NCBI RefSeq assembly: GCF_003814875.1
Contig: NZ_RKQF01000001.1
Location: 5,456,001 to 5,520,000, forward strand
From: Streptomyces sp. Ag109_O5-1
GTDB taxonomy: Bacteria > Actinomycetota > Actinomycetes > Streptomycetales > Streptomycetaceae
DNA: 64,000 nucleotides
Reading direction: 5' to 3'
Shown piece by piece: positions 42,704-52,084 of the stretch. A program made the position numbers and the translations under genes. Position 1 is the first letter of the stretch. Each line of letters starts with the position of its first letter. The notes below the pieces were generated by a model. It was not told the origin of the DNA. It worked only from the letters and a program-made list of their open reading frames with translations, and did not search any database.

Positions 42704-43681
42704 TCACTCCGCCTCGCGCAGATCCAGGCCGATGTCCAGGATCGGCGAGGAGTGGGTCAGGGCGCCGACGGCCAGGAAGTCCACGCCCGTGTCGGCGTAC
42801 GCCCGCGCGTTCTCCAGCGTGAGCCGCCCGGACGCCTCCAGGAGCGCGCGACCGGCGACGATCGCGACGGCCTCCTCGCACTCCATGGGCGTGAAGTTGT
42901 CCAGCAGGATCAGGTCGGCGCCCGCGTCGACGACCTCGCGCAGCTGGTGGAGGGTGTCGACCTCGACCTCGATCGCCAGGTCCGGGAACGCCTCGCGCAC
43001 GGCCTTGAAGGCCTGGGCGACACCGCCGGCGGCGACCACGTGGTTGTCCTTGACCAGAGCCGCGTCGGAGAGCGACATCCGGTGGTTGACGCCGCCGCCG
43101 CTGCGCACGGCGAACTTCTCCAGGGAACGCAGCCCCGGGGTGGTCTTCCGGGTGTCACGCACGCGTGCCTGCGTGCCCTCCAGCGCGTCCGCCCACGCGC
43201 GCGTGGCCGTCGCGATGCCGGACAGGCGGCACAGGATGTTCAGCGCGCTGCGCTCGGCGGTGAGCAGGTCGCGGGTGCGCGTGGTGATCGACAGCAGCTT
43301 CGTCCCGGCCTCGACCCGATCGCCGTCCTCGACGTGCCGTTCGACCTCGAACTCGTCGGTGCAGACCACGGAGACCACGGCTTCGGCGACCCTGAGCCCC
43401 GCGACGACGCCCGCCTCACGCGCGACGAAGTCGGCGGTCGCCACGGCCTCCTCGGGGATCGTCGCGATGGTCGTCACGTCCACGCCGCCCGCCAGGTCCT
43501 CCTGGACGGCCACGTTGGCGATGTCCTCGACCTCGATGGGGTCGAGTCCGGCGGCGGCGAGGAGTTCGGCGAGCGCGGGGTCGAGCCCGCACTCCAGGTA
43601 CTCCTCGTCGCCCTCGGCGCCACATGCACAGCCGTCGCCGCAGCCGCCGCCGTCGGCGAGGGGAAGGTCGTTGGTGCTCAC
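42704..43681 (-). CDS. nadC: Nicotinate-nucleotide pyrophosphorylase (QPRTase)
   Basis: A 325-residue enzyme that turns quinolinate into NaMN. The core has VQEDLAGGVDVTTIA, ILCRLSGIATATRAW, RDTRKTTPGLRSLEK, GGGVNHRMSLSDAALVKDNH and LLDNFTPMECEEAV. An unusual N-terminal extension of about 40 residues carries GGGCGDGCACGAEGDEEYLE with three Cys and one more after it. GTG 43681 has AGGAG 10 nt upstream; GTG 43690 is too close to that site. The start of nadC overlaps or abuts the nadB end. Confidence 0.95.
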   Translation of the reverse strand: MSTNDLPLADGGGCGDGCACGAEGDEEYLECGLDPALAELLAAAGLDPIEVEDIANVAVQEDLAGGVDVTTIATIPEEAVATADFVAREAGVVAGLRVAEAVVSVVCTDEFEVERHVEDGDRVEAGTKLLSITTRTRDLLTAERSALNILCRLSGIATATRAWADALEGTQARVRDTRKTTPGLRSLEKFAVRSGGGVNHRMSLSDAALVKDNHVVAAGGVAQAFKAVREAFPDLAIEVEVDTLHQLREVVDAGADLILLDNFTPMECEEAVAIVAGRALLEASGRLTLENARAYADTGVDFLAVGALTHSSPILDIGLDLREAE

Positions 43682-43686
43682 GTCTG

Positions 43687-45408
43687 TCACTGCTCCTGGG
43701 ATGGCTGGTGCGGCCGGGTAGGGGGGAAGTCTGCGGTGTCGGTGGTGCCTACGGCCAGCGAACGGTCCGGATTCAGCCGTACGACGATGTGCCGCCGCCA
43801 GGTGGCGTCGTCGCGGTCGGCGTGGTCCTCGCGCCAGTGGCAGCCGCGGGTCTCCTCGCGCCGCCTGGCCGCCTCGACGAGCACGCGTGCGACGCACAGG
43901 AGGTTGGTGGCCTCCCAGGTGTCGACGCCGGGCTCGGCGGTCTTGCCATTCTCGTCCAGGGCGTCGCGGGCCTCGGTGTGCAGACGCTGGAGCTGCTCGG
44001 CGGCTTTTGTGAGGGACTCGTCGGAGCGCAGGACGCCGGCGCCCTCGGTCATGATCCGCTGGATCGCGAACCGCGCCTCGGCGGCCTGCAGCGGGTGCGC
44101 GGGCTTCTGGGGGTGTGGGACCGGCTCGGGCACGCGCGCGTGCAGGCGGTCCGCCGCGTGCCGTTCCACGATGTCGGCGACGATCCGCTCGGCGTAGACC
44201 AGGCCCTCCAGGAGGGAGTTGGACGCGAGCCGGTTCGCGCCGTGCACGCCGGTGCACGCGACCTCGCCGCACGCGTACAGCCCGCGTACGGTGGTGCGCC
44301 CGCGCGCGTCGGTGCGCACGCCCCCGGAGGCGTAGTGGGCGGCCGGCGCTATCGGGATCGGCTCGGTGACCGGGTCGATGCCGTGTGCCCGGCAGGCGGC
44401 CAGGATGGTCGGGAAACGGTGTTCCCACATGTCGGCGCCGAAGTGCCGAGCGTCCAGGAACATGTGCTCGGCGTCCTGCTCCTGCATGCGCCGCATGATG
44501 CCCTTGGCGACGATGTCCCGGGGCGCGAGCTCGGCCAGCTCGTGCTGCCCGACCATGAAGCGCACGCCGTCGGCGTCGACCAGGTGCGCTCCCTCGCCGC
44601 GCACCGCCTCGGAGACCAGCGGCTGCTGTCCCTCCGCGTCGGCGCCGAGGAACAGCACGGTCGGGTGGAACTGGACGAACTCGAGGTCGGAGACCTCCGC
44701 GCCGGCGCGGAGCGCAAGCGCCACGCCGTCTCCGGTGGACACCGACGGGTTGGTGGTCGCGGAGAACACCTGGCCCATGCCACCGGTCGCGAGGACGACC
44801 GCGGGGGCGTGCACGGCGCCCACGCCGTCGTGCTGGCCCTCCCCCATCACATGCAGGGTCACGCCCGCCGTACGCCCCTCGGCGTCCGTGAGCAGGTCCA
44901 GCACCAGCGCGTTCTCGATCATCCGCACGCCCCGCGCGCGAGCCGCTTCCACCAGCGCGCGCGAGATCTCCGCGCCGGTCGCGTCGCCGCCCGCGTGCGC
45001 GATCCGGCGCCGGTGGTGGCCGCCCTCGCGCGTGAGCTCGATGTCGCCGTCGGCGTCGGTGTCGAAGTGGGCGCCGGTCGAGATCAGCCGCCGCACCGCG
45101 TCCGGCCCCTCGGTGACGAGGATCCGGACGGCGTCCTCGTCGCACAGGCCCGCGCCCGCGACCAGGGTGTCGTCCAGGTGCTGCTCGGGGGTGTCGCCCT
45201 CACCCAGGGCCGCGGCGACACCGCCCTGCGCCCAGCGCGTGGAGCCGTCGTCGAGGAGCGCCTTGGTGACGACGACCGTGGTCAGTCCCGCGGCCTCGCA
45301 GCGCAGGGCGGCGGTCAGCCCGGCCACGCCGGAGCCGACGACCACCACGTCGGCGGCGATGGACCACCCGGGGGCGGGCGCGTGCAGTCGTATGCCTGTG
45401 CTGGTCAC
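43687..45408 (-). CDS. nadB: L-aspartate oxidase
   Basis: A 573-residue flavoprotein that oxidises aspartate to iminoaspartate for quinolinate. FAD motif VVVGSGVAGLTAALRCEAAG is near residue 23; TKALLDDGSTRWAQGGVAAA and EFVQFHPTVLF follow; the catalytic Arg lies in the HGANRLASNSLLEGL region. GTG 45408 overlaps the panC stop by 4 nt. No nadA is in the window, so quinolinate synthase must be encoded elsewhere. Confidence 0.97.
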   Translation of the reverse strand: MTSTGIRLHAPAPGWSIAADVVVVGSGVAGLTAALRCEAAGLTTVVVTKALLDDGSTRWAQGGVAAALGEGDTPEQHLDDTLVAGAGLCDEDAVRILVTEGPDAVRRLISTGAHFDTDADGDIELTREGGHHRRRIAHAGGDATGAEISRALVEAARARGVRMIENALVLDLLTDAEGRTAGVTLHVMGEGQHDGVGAVHAPAVVLATGGMGQVFSATTNPSVSTGDGVALALRAGAEVSDLEFVQFHPTVLFLGADAEGQQPLVSEAVRGEGAHLVDADGVRFMVGQHELAELAPRDIVAKGIMRRMQEQDAEHMFLDARHFGADMWEHRFPTILAACRAHGIDPVTEPIPIAPAAHYASGGVRTDARGRTTVRGLYACGEVACTGVHGANRLASNSLLEGLVYAERIVADIVERHAADRLHARVPEPVPHPQKPAHPLQAAEARFAIQRIMTEGAGVLRSDESLTKAAEQLQRLHTEARDALDENGKTAEPGVDTWEATNLLCVARVLVEAARRREETRGCHWREDHADRDDATWRRHIVVRLNPDRSLAVGTTDTADFPPTRPHQPSQEQ

Positions 45409-46406
45409 GAGGCGGCTCCGGTGGCGGCGAAGGTGAGGGGGATGTTGTCGATCAGCCGGGTCGTCCCGACCCGGGCGGCGACGGCGAGGACGGCTTCTCC
45501 GGTGAAGTCGTCGTCGATCTCGGTGAAGTCGGAGGGGTCGACCAGGACGAGGTAGTCCAGCGCGAGCGGCGGGTCGTAGTGGACGGCCTCGTCCAGGACG
45601 GTCCGCGCGGCCGCGCGGACGGCGGCAGCCGCGTTCGGCACGGCCTTGGCGACGGCGTGCGCGTCGGCGGCCGCACGGGACTCCCCTATGGCGCTGAGCG
45701 CCTCGGCGCGCGCCCGCGTGGACGGCACCTCGCGGGCCCGCGCGCGCAGCGCCTCCTGTGCCGCGTGCCGGTCGCCCCCGGCGAACAGCGCGCGGGACAA
45801 CGCGAGCGCGGTGCGCCGCTCGTCGGCCGACAGATAGCGGTTGCGGCTGGACAGCGCGAGCCCGTCGGCCTCGCGCACGGTCGGTACGCCGACGATCTCG
45901 ATGCCGAAGTTGAGGTCCCGCACCATACGCCGGATCACGGCCAGCTGCTGAGCGTCCTTCTGCCCGAACAGGGCCACGTCGGGGCGGGTGAGGTGGAGCA
46001 GCTTGGCGACGACCGTGAGGACGCCGTCGAAGTGCCCGGGCCGGGAGGCGCCCTCCAGGAGGGTGCCCATGGGGCCCGCGGTGACGCGGACCTGGGGCTG
46101 CCCGCCCGGGTAGACCTCGTCGACGGAGGGGGCGAACACGGCGTCCGCGCCCGCCTGCTCGGCGATCTTCAGGTCGGCTTCCAGGGTGCGCGGATAGCGG
46201 TCGAGGTCCTCTCCGGCGCCGAACTGGAGCGGGTTGACGAAGACCGTGACGACGACCTCGCCGTCCGGGCCGGCGATCTCGCGCGCGGTGCGGATCAGCG
46301 TGGCGTGGCCCTCGTGCAGGGCGCCCATGGTCATCACGACGGCGCGGCGGCCGCGGCGCACGCGCGCGTGCAGTTCGTCGGCGGTGCTCAGCAGGGCGGT
46401 CGTCAT
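45405..46406 (-). CDS. panC: Pantothenate synthetase
   Basis: A 333-residue enzyme that joins pantoate and beta-alanine with ATP. HIGH-like MGALHEGHATLI, VVVTVFVNPLQFGAGEDL, FDGVLTVVAKLLHL, FGQKDAQQLAVIRR and the KMSKS-like SSRNRYLS are present. It is longer than many homologues because of an Ala-rich insert at about 220-270. It overlaps the DUF2520 gene by 4 nt. Confidence 0.96.
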   Translation of the reverse strand: MTTALLSTADELHARVRRGRRAVVMTMGALHEGHATLIRTAREIAGPDGEVVVTVFVNPLQFGAGEDLDRYPRTLEADLKIAEQAGADAVFAPSVDEVYPGGQPQVRVTAGPMGTLLEGASRPGHFDGVLTVVAKLLHLTRPDVALFGQKDAQQLAVIRRMVRDLNFGIEIVGVPTVREADGLALSSRNRYLSADERRTALALSRALFAGGDRHAAQEALRARAREVPSTRARAEALSAIGESRAAADAHAVAKAVPNAAAAVRAAARTVLDEAVHYDPPLALDYLVLVDPSDFTEIDDDFTGEAVLAVAARVGTTRLIDNIPLTFAATGAAS

Positions 46407-47359
46407 CGGGCGTTCCCCTCGGTGCCGTTGGTGCCATTGGTGCCGTCGGTGCCGTCGGCGCCGTTCGCGAGAACGCCCAGGAGGTCCTCGGCGAGTTCCG
46501 GCTTCAGCAGGCCGTGCGCGAGCGCCCGGTCGGCCGTCGCGCGGGCCATCGCCAGGTAGCCGTCGACGGCCTGCGGGGCGTGCCGGCGCAGCTCCGTGAC
46601 GTGCGCGGCGACGGTGCCCGCGTCCCCGCGCATGACCGGCCCGGTCAGTGCCGCGTCACCGGAGCGCAGGGCGTTGTCGAGGGCGGCGCCGAGCAGCGGG
46701 CCGAGCATCCGGTCGGGGGCCTCGACGCCGGCGGTACGCAGCAGCTCCATGGACTGGGCGACCAGGGTGACCAGGTGGTTGGCGCCGAGAGCGAGGGCCG
46801 CGTGGTAGAGCGGGCGGTTCTCCTCGGAGATCCACTCCGGCTCGCCGCCCATCTCGATGACGAGCGCCTCGGCGGCCAGCCGCAGCTCCTCGGGCGCGGT
46901 GACCCCGAACGAGCAGCCCGCCAGCCTCTGCACGTCCACCGGCGTCCCGGTGAACGTCATCGCCGGGTGCAGGGCCAGCGGCAGCGCACCCGCGCGCAGG
47001 GCCGGGTCCAGGACCTTGGCGCCGTACCGTCCGGAGGTGTGCACGAGCAGCTGGCCCGGCCGTACGGCACCGGTCTCGGCGAGGCCGGTGACCAGGCCGG
47101 GCAGGGCGTCGTCGGGGACGGTCAGCAGGACCAGGTCGGCGCGCTGGAGGACCTCGGCGGGGGGTACCAGCGGAATGCCGGGGAGCATCGCCTCGGCGCG
47201 CCGCCGGGAGGTGTCGGAGACCCCGGAGACGGCCACCGGGCGGTGCCCGGCGAGCTGCAGGGACGCGGCCAGCGCGGGGCCGACGCGGCCGGCGCCGACG
47301 ACGCCGACGGCGAGCCGCGCGGGGCGGTCGCCGGGTTCTGGCTGTTGGACTGTACTCAC
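46403..47359 (-). CDS. Rossmann-like / DUF2520 protein
   Basis: A 318-residue dehydrogenase-fold protein. The N-terminal NAD(P) motif is LAVGVVGAGRVGPALAASLQ, with VLLTVPDDALPGL and HTSGRYGAKVL further on; the C-terminal part (DUF2520) is helical. It resembles ketopantoate reductase or F420-dependent enzymes in layout, and its position first in the panC-nadBC-coaX unit suggests a pantothenate or NAD role (inference; not proven as PanE). The C-terminal tail has DGTDGTNGTNGTEG repeats. Confidence 0.88.
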   Translation of the reverse strand: MSTVQQPEPGDRPARLAVGVVGAGRVGPALAASLQLAGHRPVAVSGVSDTSRRRAEAMLPGIPLVPPAEVLQRADLVLLTVPDDALPGLVTGLAETGAVRPGQLLVHTSGRYGAKVLDPALRAGALPLALHPAMTFTGTPVDVQRLAGCSFGVTAPEELRLAAEALVIEMGGEPEWISEENRPLYHAALALGANHLVTLVAQSMELLRTAGVEAPDRMLGPLLGAALDNALRSGDAALTGPVMRGDAGTVAAHVTELRRHAPQAVDGYLAMARATADRALAHGLLKPELAEDLLGVLANGADGTDGTNGTNGTEGNAR

Positions 47360-47544
47360 GCGAGGGTGGCCTTCCCGTTCCAGTCCGCTCTGGGTACCGG
47401 ACGATTTCTCGTCATGTTAACGCTATCGGGTTCGGCCCCAGTTGGTTGTCCACAGGCTGTGGGTGACCGGTCACATCCGCCGGGCGACGGCCCCGAACGG
47501 AAAATGCGAGGCCTCCGCCCCGCCGCCACGGCATCATCCACGGC

Positions 47545-48741
47545 ATGAGCGATACGGTGACACCCACCCAGGACGAGCAGTCGGACGAACCCCGGCCGGC
47601 CGAACAGCGGATGCGGGAGCGGCGCGCGGCCGCCTACCGGAAGGCCGACCGCGTCCTCGCGCGCGTGGGCATGCGCGCCTCTCTCCGCGAACGGCTCGTG
47701 CGGCTCCAGGAAGCGGCACCCGACGTCTACGACCTGGACGAACCCGCGGACGTCTACGGCAACGGGATCGTCGAGTCCCTGGAGGAGCGGGTGGCGGCCC
47801 TGCTGGGCACGGAGGCCGCCGCGTTCTTCCCGACCGGCACGATGGCGCAGCAGGTGGCGCTGCGCTGCTGGGCGGCCCGGGCCGGCAACCCCACGGTCGC
47901 CCTGCACGCCCTCGCCCACCCCGAGCTGCACGAACGCAGCGCCTTCCGCGAGGTCGCCGGTCTGCGCACGGTCCGTGTCACCGGCGAGCCCCGGCTCCCC
48001 ACCGCCCAGGAGATACGCGACTTCGAGGAGCCCTTCGGGGCGCTGATGCTGGAACTGCCTCTCAGGGACGCCGGTTTCGTACTGCCCTCCTGGGAGGAGC
48101 TGACGGAGGTGGTGGAGGCGGCGCGGGAGCGCGACGCGGTGGTGCACTTCGACGGCGCGCGCCTGTGGGAGACCACCGTCCATTTCGGCCGCCCCCTGCA
48201 CGAGATCGCGGACCTCGCGGACAGCGTCTACGTGTCGTTCTACAAGTCGCTCGACGGTTTCGGCGGCGCCGCACTGGCCGGCCCGAAACACCTGATCGAG
48301 GAGGCGAAGACCTGGCGCCACCGCTACGGCGGCATGGTCTTCCAGCAGTTCCCGACGGCCCTGGCGGCCCTGACCGGCCTGGAGCGCGAACTGCCCCGCC
48401 TCCCGGACTACGTCCGCCACGCGCGCGTGGTCGCCGCGGCCCTGCGCGAGGGCTTCTCCGCGGCGGGGCTCCCGTGGACCCGCGTGCACCCCGAGGAGCC
48501 GCACACCCACCAGTTCCAGGTCTGGCTGCCGTACGACCCCGAGGTGCTGTTGGAAGCGGCGGTACGTCAGGCCGAGGAGACCGGCACCTACCTCTTCGCC
48601 GGCTACTGGGAGGCGAAGGGCCCGGGTCTGGCCATGCACGAGGTGACGGTGGCACAGACGGGCCTGGAGTGGACGGCCGAGGATGTACGGGCGGCGGTCG
48701 CGGACTTCGTGACGCGGTTGCCCGGGAGGCCTCTGTCCTGA
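47545..48741 (+). CDS. PLP-dependent threonine-aldolase-like beta-eliminating lyase
   Basis: A 398-residue fold-type I PLP enzyme. VYGNGIVESLEERVAALLGT and AFFPTGTMAQQVALRCWAAR form the cofactor pocket; HFDGARLWE has the Asp that binds the PLP nitrogen; the Schiff-base Lys is in VSFYKSLDGFGG. These resemble low-specificity L-threonine aldolases. The N-terminus has an extra 45 charged residues. It diverges from the DUF2520 operon. Confidence 0.9.
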   Translation: MSDTVTPTQDEQSDEPRPAEQRMRERRAAAYRKADRVLARVGMRASLRERLVRLQEAAPDVYDLDEPADVYGNGIVESLEERVAALLGTEAAAFFPTGTMAQQVALRCWAARAGNPTVALHALAHPELHERSAFREVAGLRTVRVTGEPRLPTAQEIRDFEEPFGALMLELPLRDAGFVLPSWEELTEVVEAARERDAVVHFDGARLWETTVHFGRPLHEIADLADSVYVSFYKSLDGFGGAALAGPKHLIEEAKTWRHRYGGMVFQQFPTALAALTGLERELPRLPDYVRHARVVAAALREGFSAAGLPWTRVHPEEPHTHQFQVWLPYDPEVLLEAAVRQAEETGTYLFAGYWEAKGPGLAMHEVTVAQTGLEWTAEDVRAAVADFVTRLPGRPLS

Positions 48742-48799
48742 TCGACGGCGGCCGTCGATCGGCGGGGGCGTTGTCGGTGGCGGGGTGCACGATGGGGAC

Positions 48800-49900
48800 A
48801 TGAGCGTACGTATCGACATCGCGGGGCTGCGGCCGGAGAGGGTCTCCGTCGTGCCCTCGCCGCTGGCCGAGCTCGGCATGGCGCTGCACGCGCTGTCCGA
48901 GCCGGGTCACCATCCGGGGCTCCAGGCCTGGGTGACCGGGGTGACCGCCCGGCTGGAGCCGCATCTGGCCGACCGGATGTGCGAGGCGGACTTCCTGTGG
49001 CGGACGACGTTCTCGGACCTGTTCCTGCCGTACGCGGCCGTGCCGGGCGCCGTCCCTGGCGGCACGCTCGCCGAGGAGCTCGACCAGCTGGACAAGCTGA
49101 CGGACGACCAGTTCGTGGACGCGGCCCTGGAGTTCACGTGCGCGCTGTCGTACGGCACCGAGGCGCCGGCTCTCCTGTCGGACCCGGCCGCACGTCGGCG
49201 GGCGCTGGAGCTGGCCGTCTCGCGGGGGCCGCAGCAGGTCCGGTTCGCCCAGCGGCTGCTCGACGATCCGCCGGGCGTGCGCGCGTGGCTGCGCCGGTTC
49301 CTGGAGGACTGCGCGGAGGCGTTCTTCGACGAGGCCTGGTCGCGGCTGCGCCACCAGCTGGCGGCCGACGCCCGGCACAAGACGGAACTGCTGCGGCACA
49401 AGGGGCTGGCCGAGGCGCTCGCGGCGGTCTCGCCGGCCGTGACGCTCGACGAGGCGGGCGCGCGGATCACCGTGGACAAGCTCACCGACGGTCACGCCGT
49501 CGTCGACGCCGACGGCCTCCTGCTGGTGCCCACGAGCCTCGGCCGGCCGCATCTGATGGTGCTGCACCGGTACGGCTGGCAGCCGGTGCTGCACTATCCC
49601 GTCGGCTCGCCGGAGCTCGCCGCACCCGCGTCGGTGGAGGAACTCACGCTGCGGATGGCCGCGCTGTCCCATCCCGTCCGGATGCGGCTGTGCCGGCATC
49701 TGGCGCGCAGCGCGTACACCACCGGCGAGCTGGCGCAGGCGCACGGTCTGTCGGCGCCCGAGGTGTCCCGGCACCTGGGCGTGCTCAAGAAGGCGGGCCT
49801 GGTCACGACACGCCGCCGCGGGCGGTACGTACTGCACCAGCTGGACGTCACGGTCGTCGCCCGGCTGGGCAGCGACTTCCTGGAGGGGATACTCCGCTAG
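48800..49900 (+). CDS. ArsR-like winged-helix regulator with DUF5937-type N-terminus
   Basis: A 366-residue protein. The first 270 residues form a helical domain seen with such regulators in actinobacteria (VSVVPSPLAELGMALHAL is a recurring start). The last 90 are an ArsR winged helix: RMAALSHPVRMRLCRHLARS, TTGELAQAHGLSAPEVSRHL. No Cys metal site is visible. ATG 48800 is used. A solitary regulator; its targets are unknown. Confidence 0.88.
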   Translation: MSVRIDIAGLRPERVSVVPSPLAELGMALHALSEPGHHPGLQAWVTGVTARLEPHLADRMCEADFLWRTTFSDLFLPYAAVPGAVPGGTLAEELDQLDKLTDDQFVDAALEFTCALSYGTEAPALLSDPAARRRALELAVSRGPQQVRFAQRLLDDPPGVRAWLRRFLEDCAEAFFDEAWSRLRHQLAADARHKTELLRHKGLAEALAAVSPAVTLDEAGARITVDKLTDGHAVVDADGLLLVPTSLGRPHLMVLHRYGWQPVLHYPVGSPELAAPASVEELTLRMAALSHPVRMRLCRHLARSAYTTGELAQAHGLSAPEVSRHLGVLKKAGLVTTRRRGRYVLHQLDVTVVARLGSDFLEGILR

Positions 49901-49963
49901 CCGCCACCGGCCGCCGTCTCCCGAGCCGGCCGTACATGCCGTGAATACTGCGGAGGCCTTGCG

Positions 49964-50638
49964 TCAGCCGTGGCCGCCGCCCGCGCGCACCAGCCCCGTC
50001 TCGTAGGCCAGCACGACCACCTGCACGCGGTCCCGCAGCCCGAGCTTGGTGAGTATGCGGCCCACATGGGTCTTCACGGTCGCCTCGGAGAGCACCAGCC
50101 GACTCGCGATCTCGCCGTTCGACAGCCCCTGGGCGACCAGCACCATGACCTCGCGCTCACGGTCCGTGAGCCGTTCCAGCTCCTGGTGCTGGGGCCCCTT
50201 TCCGGCCGAGGGCAGCATCGGTGCGAAGCGGTCGAGCAGCCGCCGGGTGGTGGAGGGGGCGACGACGGCGTCGCCGCTGTGCACGGAGCGGATGGCGGCC
50301 AGCAGCTCGCCCGGCGGCACGTCCTTGAGCATGAAGCCGGAGGCGCCCGCCTTCAGCCCCGAGAAGGCGTACTCGTCGAGGTCGAAGGTGGTCAGGATGA
50401 GCACCTTGGGCGCGTCGGGCTCCATGCAGATACGGCGGGTGGTCTCCACACCGTCCAGCTTGGGCATGCGCACGTCCATCAGCACCACGTCCACTTCGGT
50501 GGATCTCAGCACCTGGAGGGCCTCGACGCCGTCGCCCGCTTCCGCGACGACCTCCATGTCCGGCTGCGCCGCGAGCACCATCCGGAACCCGGTGCGCAGC
50601 AGCACCTGGTCGTCGACGAGCATCACGCGGATCGTCAT
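49964..50638 (-). CDS. NarL/LuxR-type response regulator
   Basis: A 224-residue regulator. Receiver with VDDQ, Asp55 in VVLMDVRMPKLDG, Lys in MLKDVPPGE, then a GerE-type HTH (LTDREREVMVLVAQGLSNGE, then SEATVKTHVGRILTKLGLRD). It is partner of the kinase gene upstream (122-bp gap, same strand). Stimulus unknown. Confidence 0.96.
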   Translation of the reverse strand: MTIRVMLVDDQVLLRTGFRMVLAAQPDMEVVAEAGDGVEALQVLRSTEVDVVLMDVRMPKLDGVETTRRICMEPDAPKVLILTTFDLDEYAFSGLKAGASGFMLKDVPPGELLAAIRSVHSGDAVVAPSTTRRLLDRFAPMLPSAGKGPQHQELERLTDREREVMVLVAQGLSNGEIASRLVLSEATVKTHVGRILTKLGLRDRVQVVVLAYETGLVRAGGGHG

Positions 50639-50760
50639 CGGGTCCTCTTCCGTTTCCGTTCGTCCGTTTGCCTGTTGCGGGTCGTACCGGTCCTCTGTCC
50701 CGGGTCGTCCCGGTCCGTTTCGGGGGCGTGACAGGTGTCAACCGGGGGCGTGCGTCTCCG

Positions 50761-51966
50761 TCAGTGCGCCGGTTTGAGCGGCAGCAGGGCACTGATGCGG
50801 AATCCTCCGCCGGGCCGGGGCCCGGCGTCGAGCGTGCCGCCGACCATACCGACCCGCTCGCGCATGCCGATCAGGCCGTGCCCCTGGCCGTCGGCGCCGC
50901 CCTCCTCGTACATCTCGTGCGGGGCGCCCTTGCCGTCGTCCTCGACCAGCAGGCCGAGTCCGTCGTCGAAGTAGACCAGCCGCACGCTGGCGCCCGCGTT
51001 GGGGCCGCCGTGCTTGCGGGTGTTGGTGAGCGCCTCCTGCACGATCCGGTACGCCGTGAGCTCGACGCCGCTCGGCAGCGGGCGCGGGGTGCCCTCGACC
51101 TTGAAGTCGACGGGCAGGCCGGAGGTACGGCACTGCTCGATGAGCTCGTCGATCTGCTCGACGTCGGGCTGCGGAACGTACTCGCCGACCTCCTTGTGCT
51201 CGCCGGTGCGCAGCACGCCCAGCAGGCGGCGCATCTCGGCGAGGGCCTGGCGGCCGGTGGAGGAGATCGTCTCCAGGGCCTTCTTCGCCTGGTCGGGGGC
51301 GGCGTCGAGAACGTAGGCGGCGCCGTCGGCCTGGACCACCATCACCGACACGTTGTGCGCGACGACGTCGTGCAGCTCGCGTGCGATCCGGGCGCGTTCC
51401 GCGGCGACCGCGACCTTGGCCTGGGCCTCGCGTTCCTTCTCCAGCCTGGCGGCGCGCTCCTCCAGCTGCGCGAAGTAGGCGCGGCGGGTGCGCATGGAGT
51501 CGCCGAGGACCCAGGCGAGCACGAACGGCACCGCCTGGAACAGCACGATCGCGACGTGCCCCGCGAAACCCGCCTCGCCGACCGGCCACCGGATCTGCGC
51601 CAGGGGCGCCGCGCACAGTCCGCCGTAGAGGGCGAACCGGGACGCCCAGCGGGCGCCGATCGCGGCCACCGTACAGACGATCACGAGCATGGCGAAGTTG
51701 GCGACGGTCGTCTCCACGTCCAGCACCAGCTGGGCCAGGCCGGTGGCCGCGGCCAGCAGCAGCATCGGCTCCGGAAAGCGACGGCGCAGCGCGACCACGA
51801 CGCTCATGACGACCGCCACGGCCATCATGGCGGCGGTGGAGCCGTGTACGTCGCCGCCCCGGCTGAGCCTCCAGGCGCTCACGCCGGAGAGCCCGAACAG
51901 GACGACGGCCCAGAAGCTGTCGACCCATGTCGGGTGCCTGCGGAGGAAGTCATAGAGGCGCTGCAC
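50761..51966 (-). CDS. Membrane sensor histidine kinase (HisKA_3)
   Basis: A 401-residue kinase with about five N-terminal helices and no large outer domain, then the HisKA_3 H-box ARIARELHDVVAHNVSVMVV, and the HATPase_c part with ALTNTRKHGGPN and GHGLIGMRERVGM. It is first in a two-gene unit with the regulator. Such intramembrane-sensing kinases often respond to envelope stress or peptide antibiotics. The gap to the regulator holds a degenerate CGGGTCGTACCGGTCC repeat. Confidence 0.95.
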   Translation of the reverse strand: MQRLYDFLRRHPTWVDSFWAVVLFGLSGVSAWRLSRGGDVHGSTAAMMAVAVVMSVVVALRRRFPEPMLLLAAATGLAQLVLDVETTVANFAMLVIVCTVAAIGARWASRFALYGGLCAAPLAQIRWPVGEAGFAGHVAIVLFQAVPFVLAWVLGDSMRTRRAYFAQLEERAARLEKEREAQAKVAVAAERARIARELHDVVAHNVSVMVVQADGAAYVLDAAPDQAKKALETISSTGRQALAEMRRLLGVLRTGEHKEVGEYVPQPDVEQIDELIEQCRTSGLPVDFKVEGTPRPLPSGVELTAYRIVQEALTNTRKHGGPNAGASVRLVYFDDGLGLLVEDDGKGAPHEMYEEGGADGQGHGLIGMRERVGMVGGTLDAGPRPGGGFRISALLPLKPAH

Positions 51967-52084
51967 GTAACCCAGCGTAGGGAAGCGTGATAGGTGCAGG
52001 GGTCAACCGGAGGGCCGATCCCTGTTCCGCACGTGTACTCCGCAAGGTGGAGAAGGTGATCACCTGTGCGCCTAGTCTGGCCCG

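Noticed and set aside
43687..46437. 916-residue minus-strand frame extending nadB into panC
   Set aside because: nadB homology begins at GTG 45408; further upstream panC occupies another frame with clear motifs.
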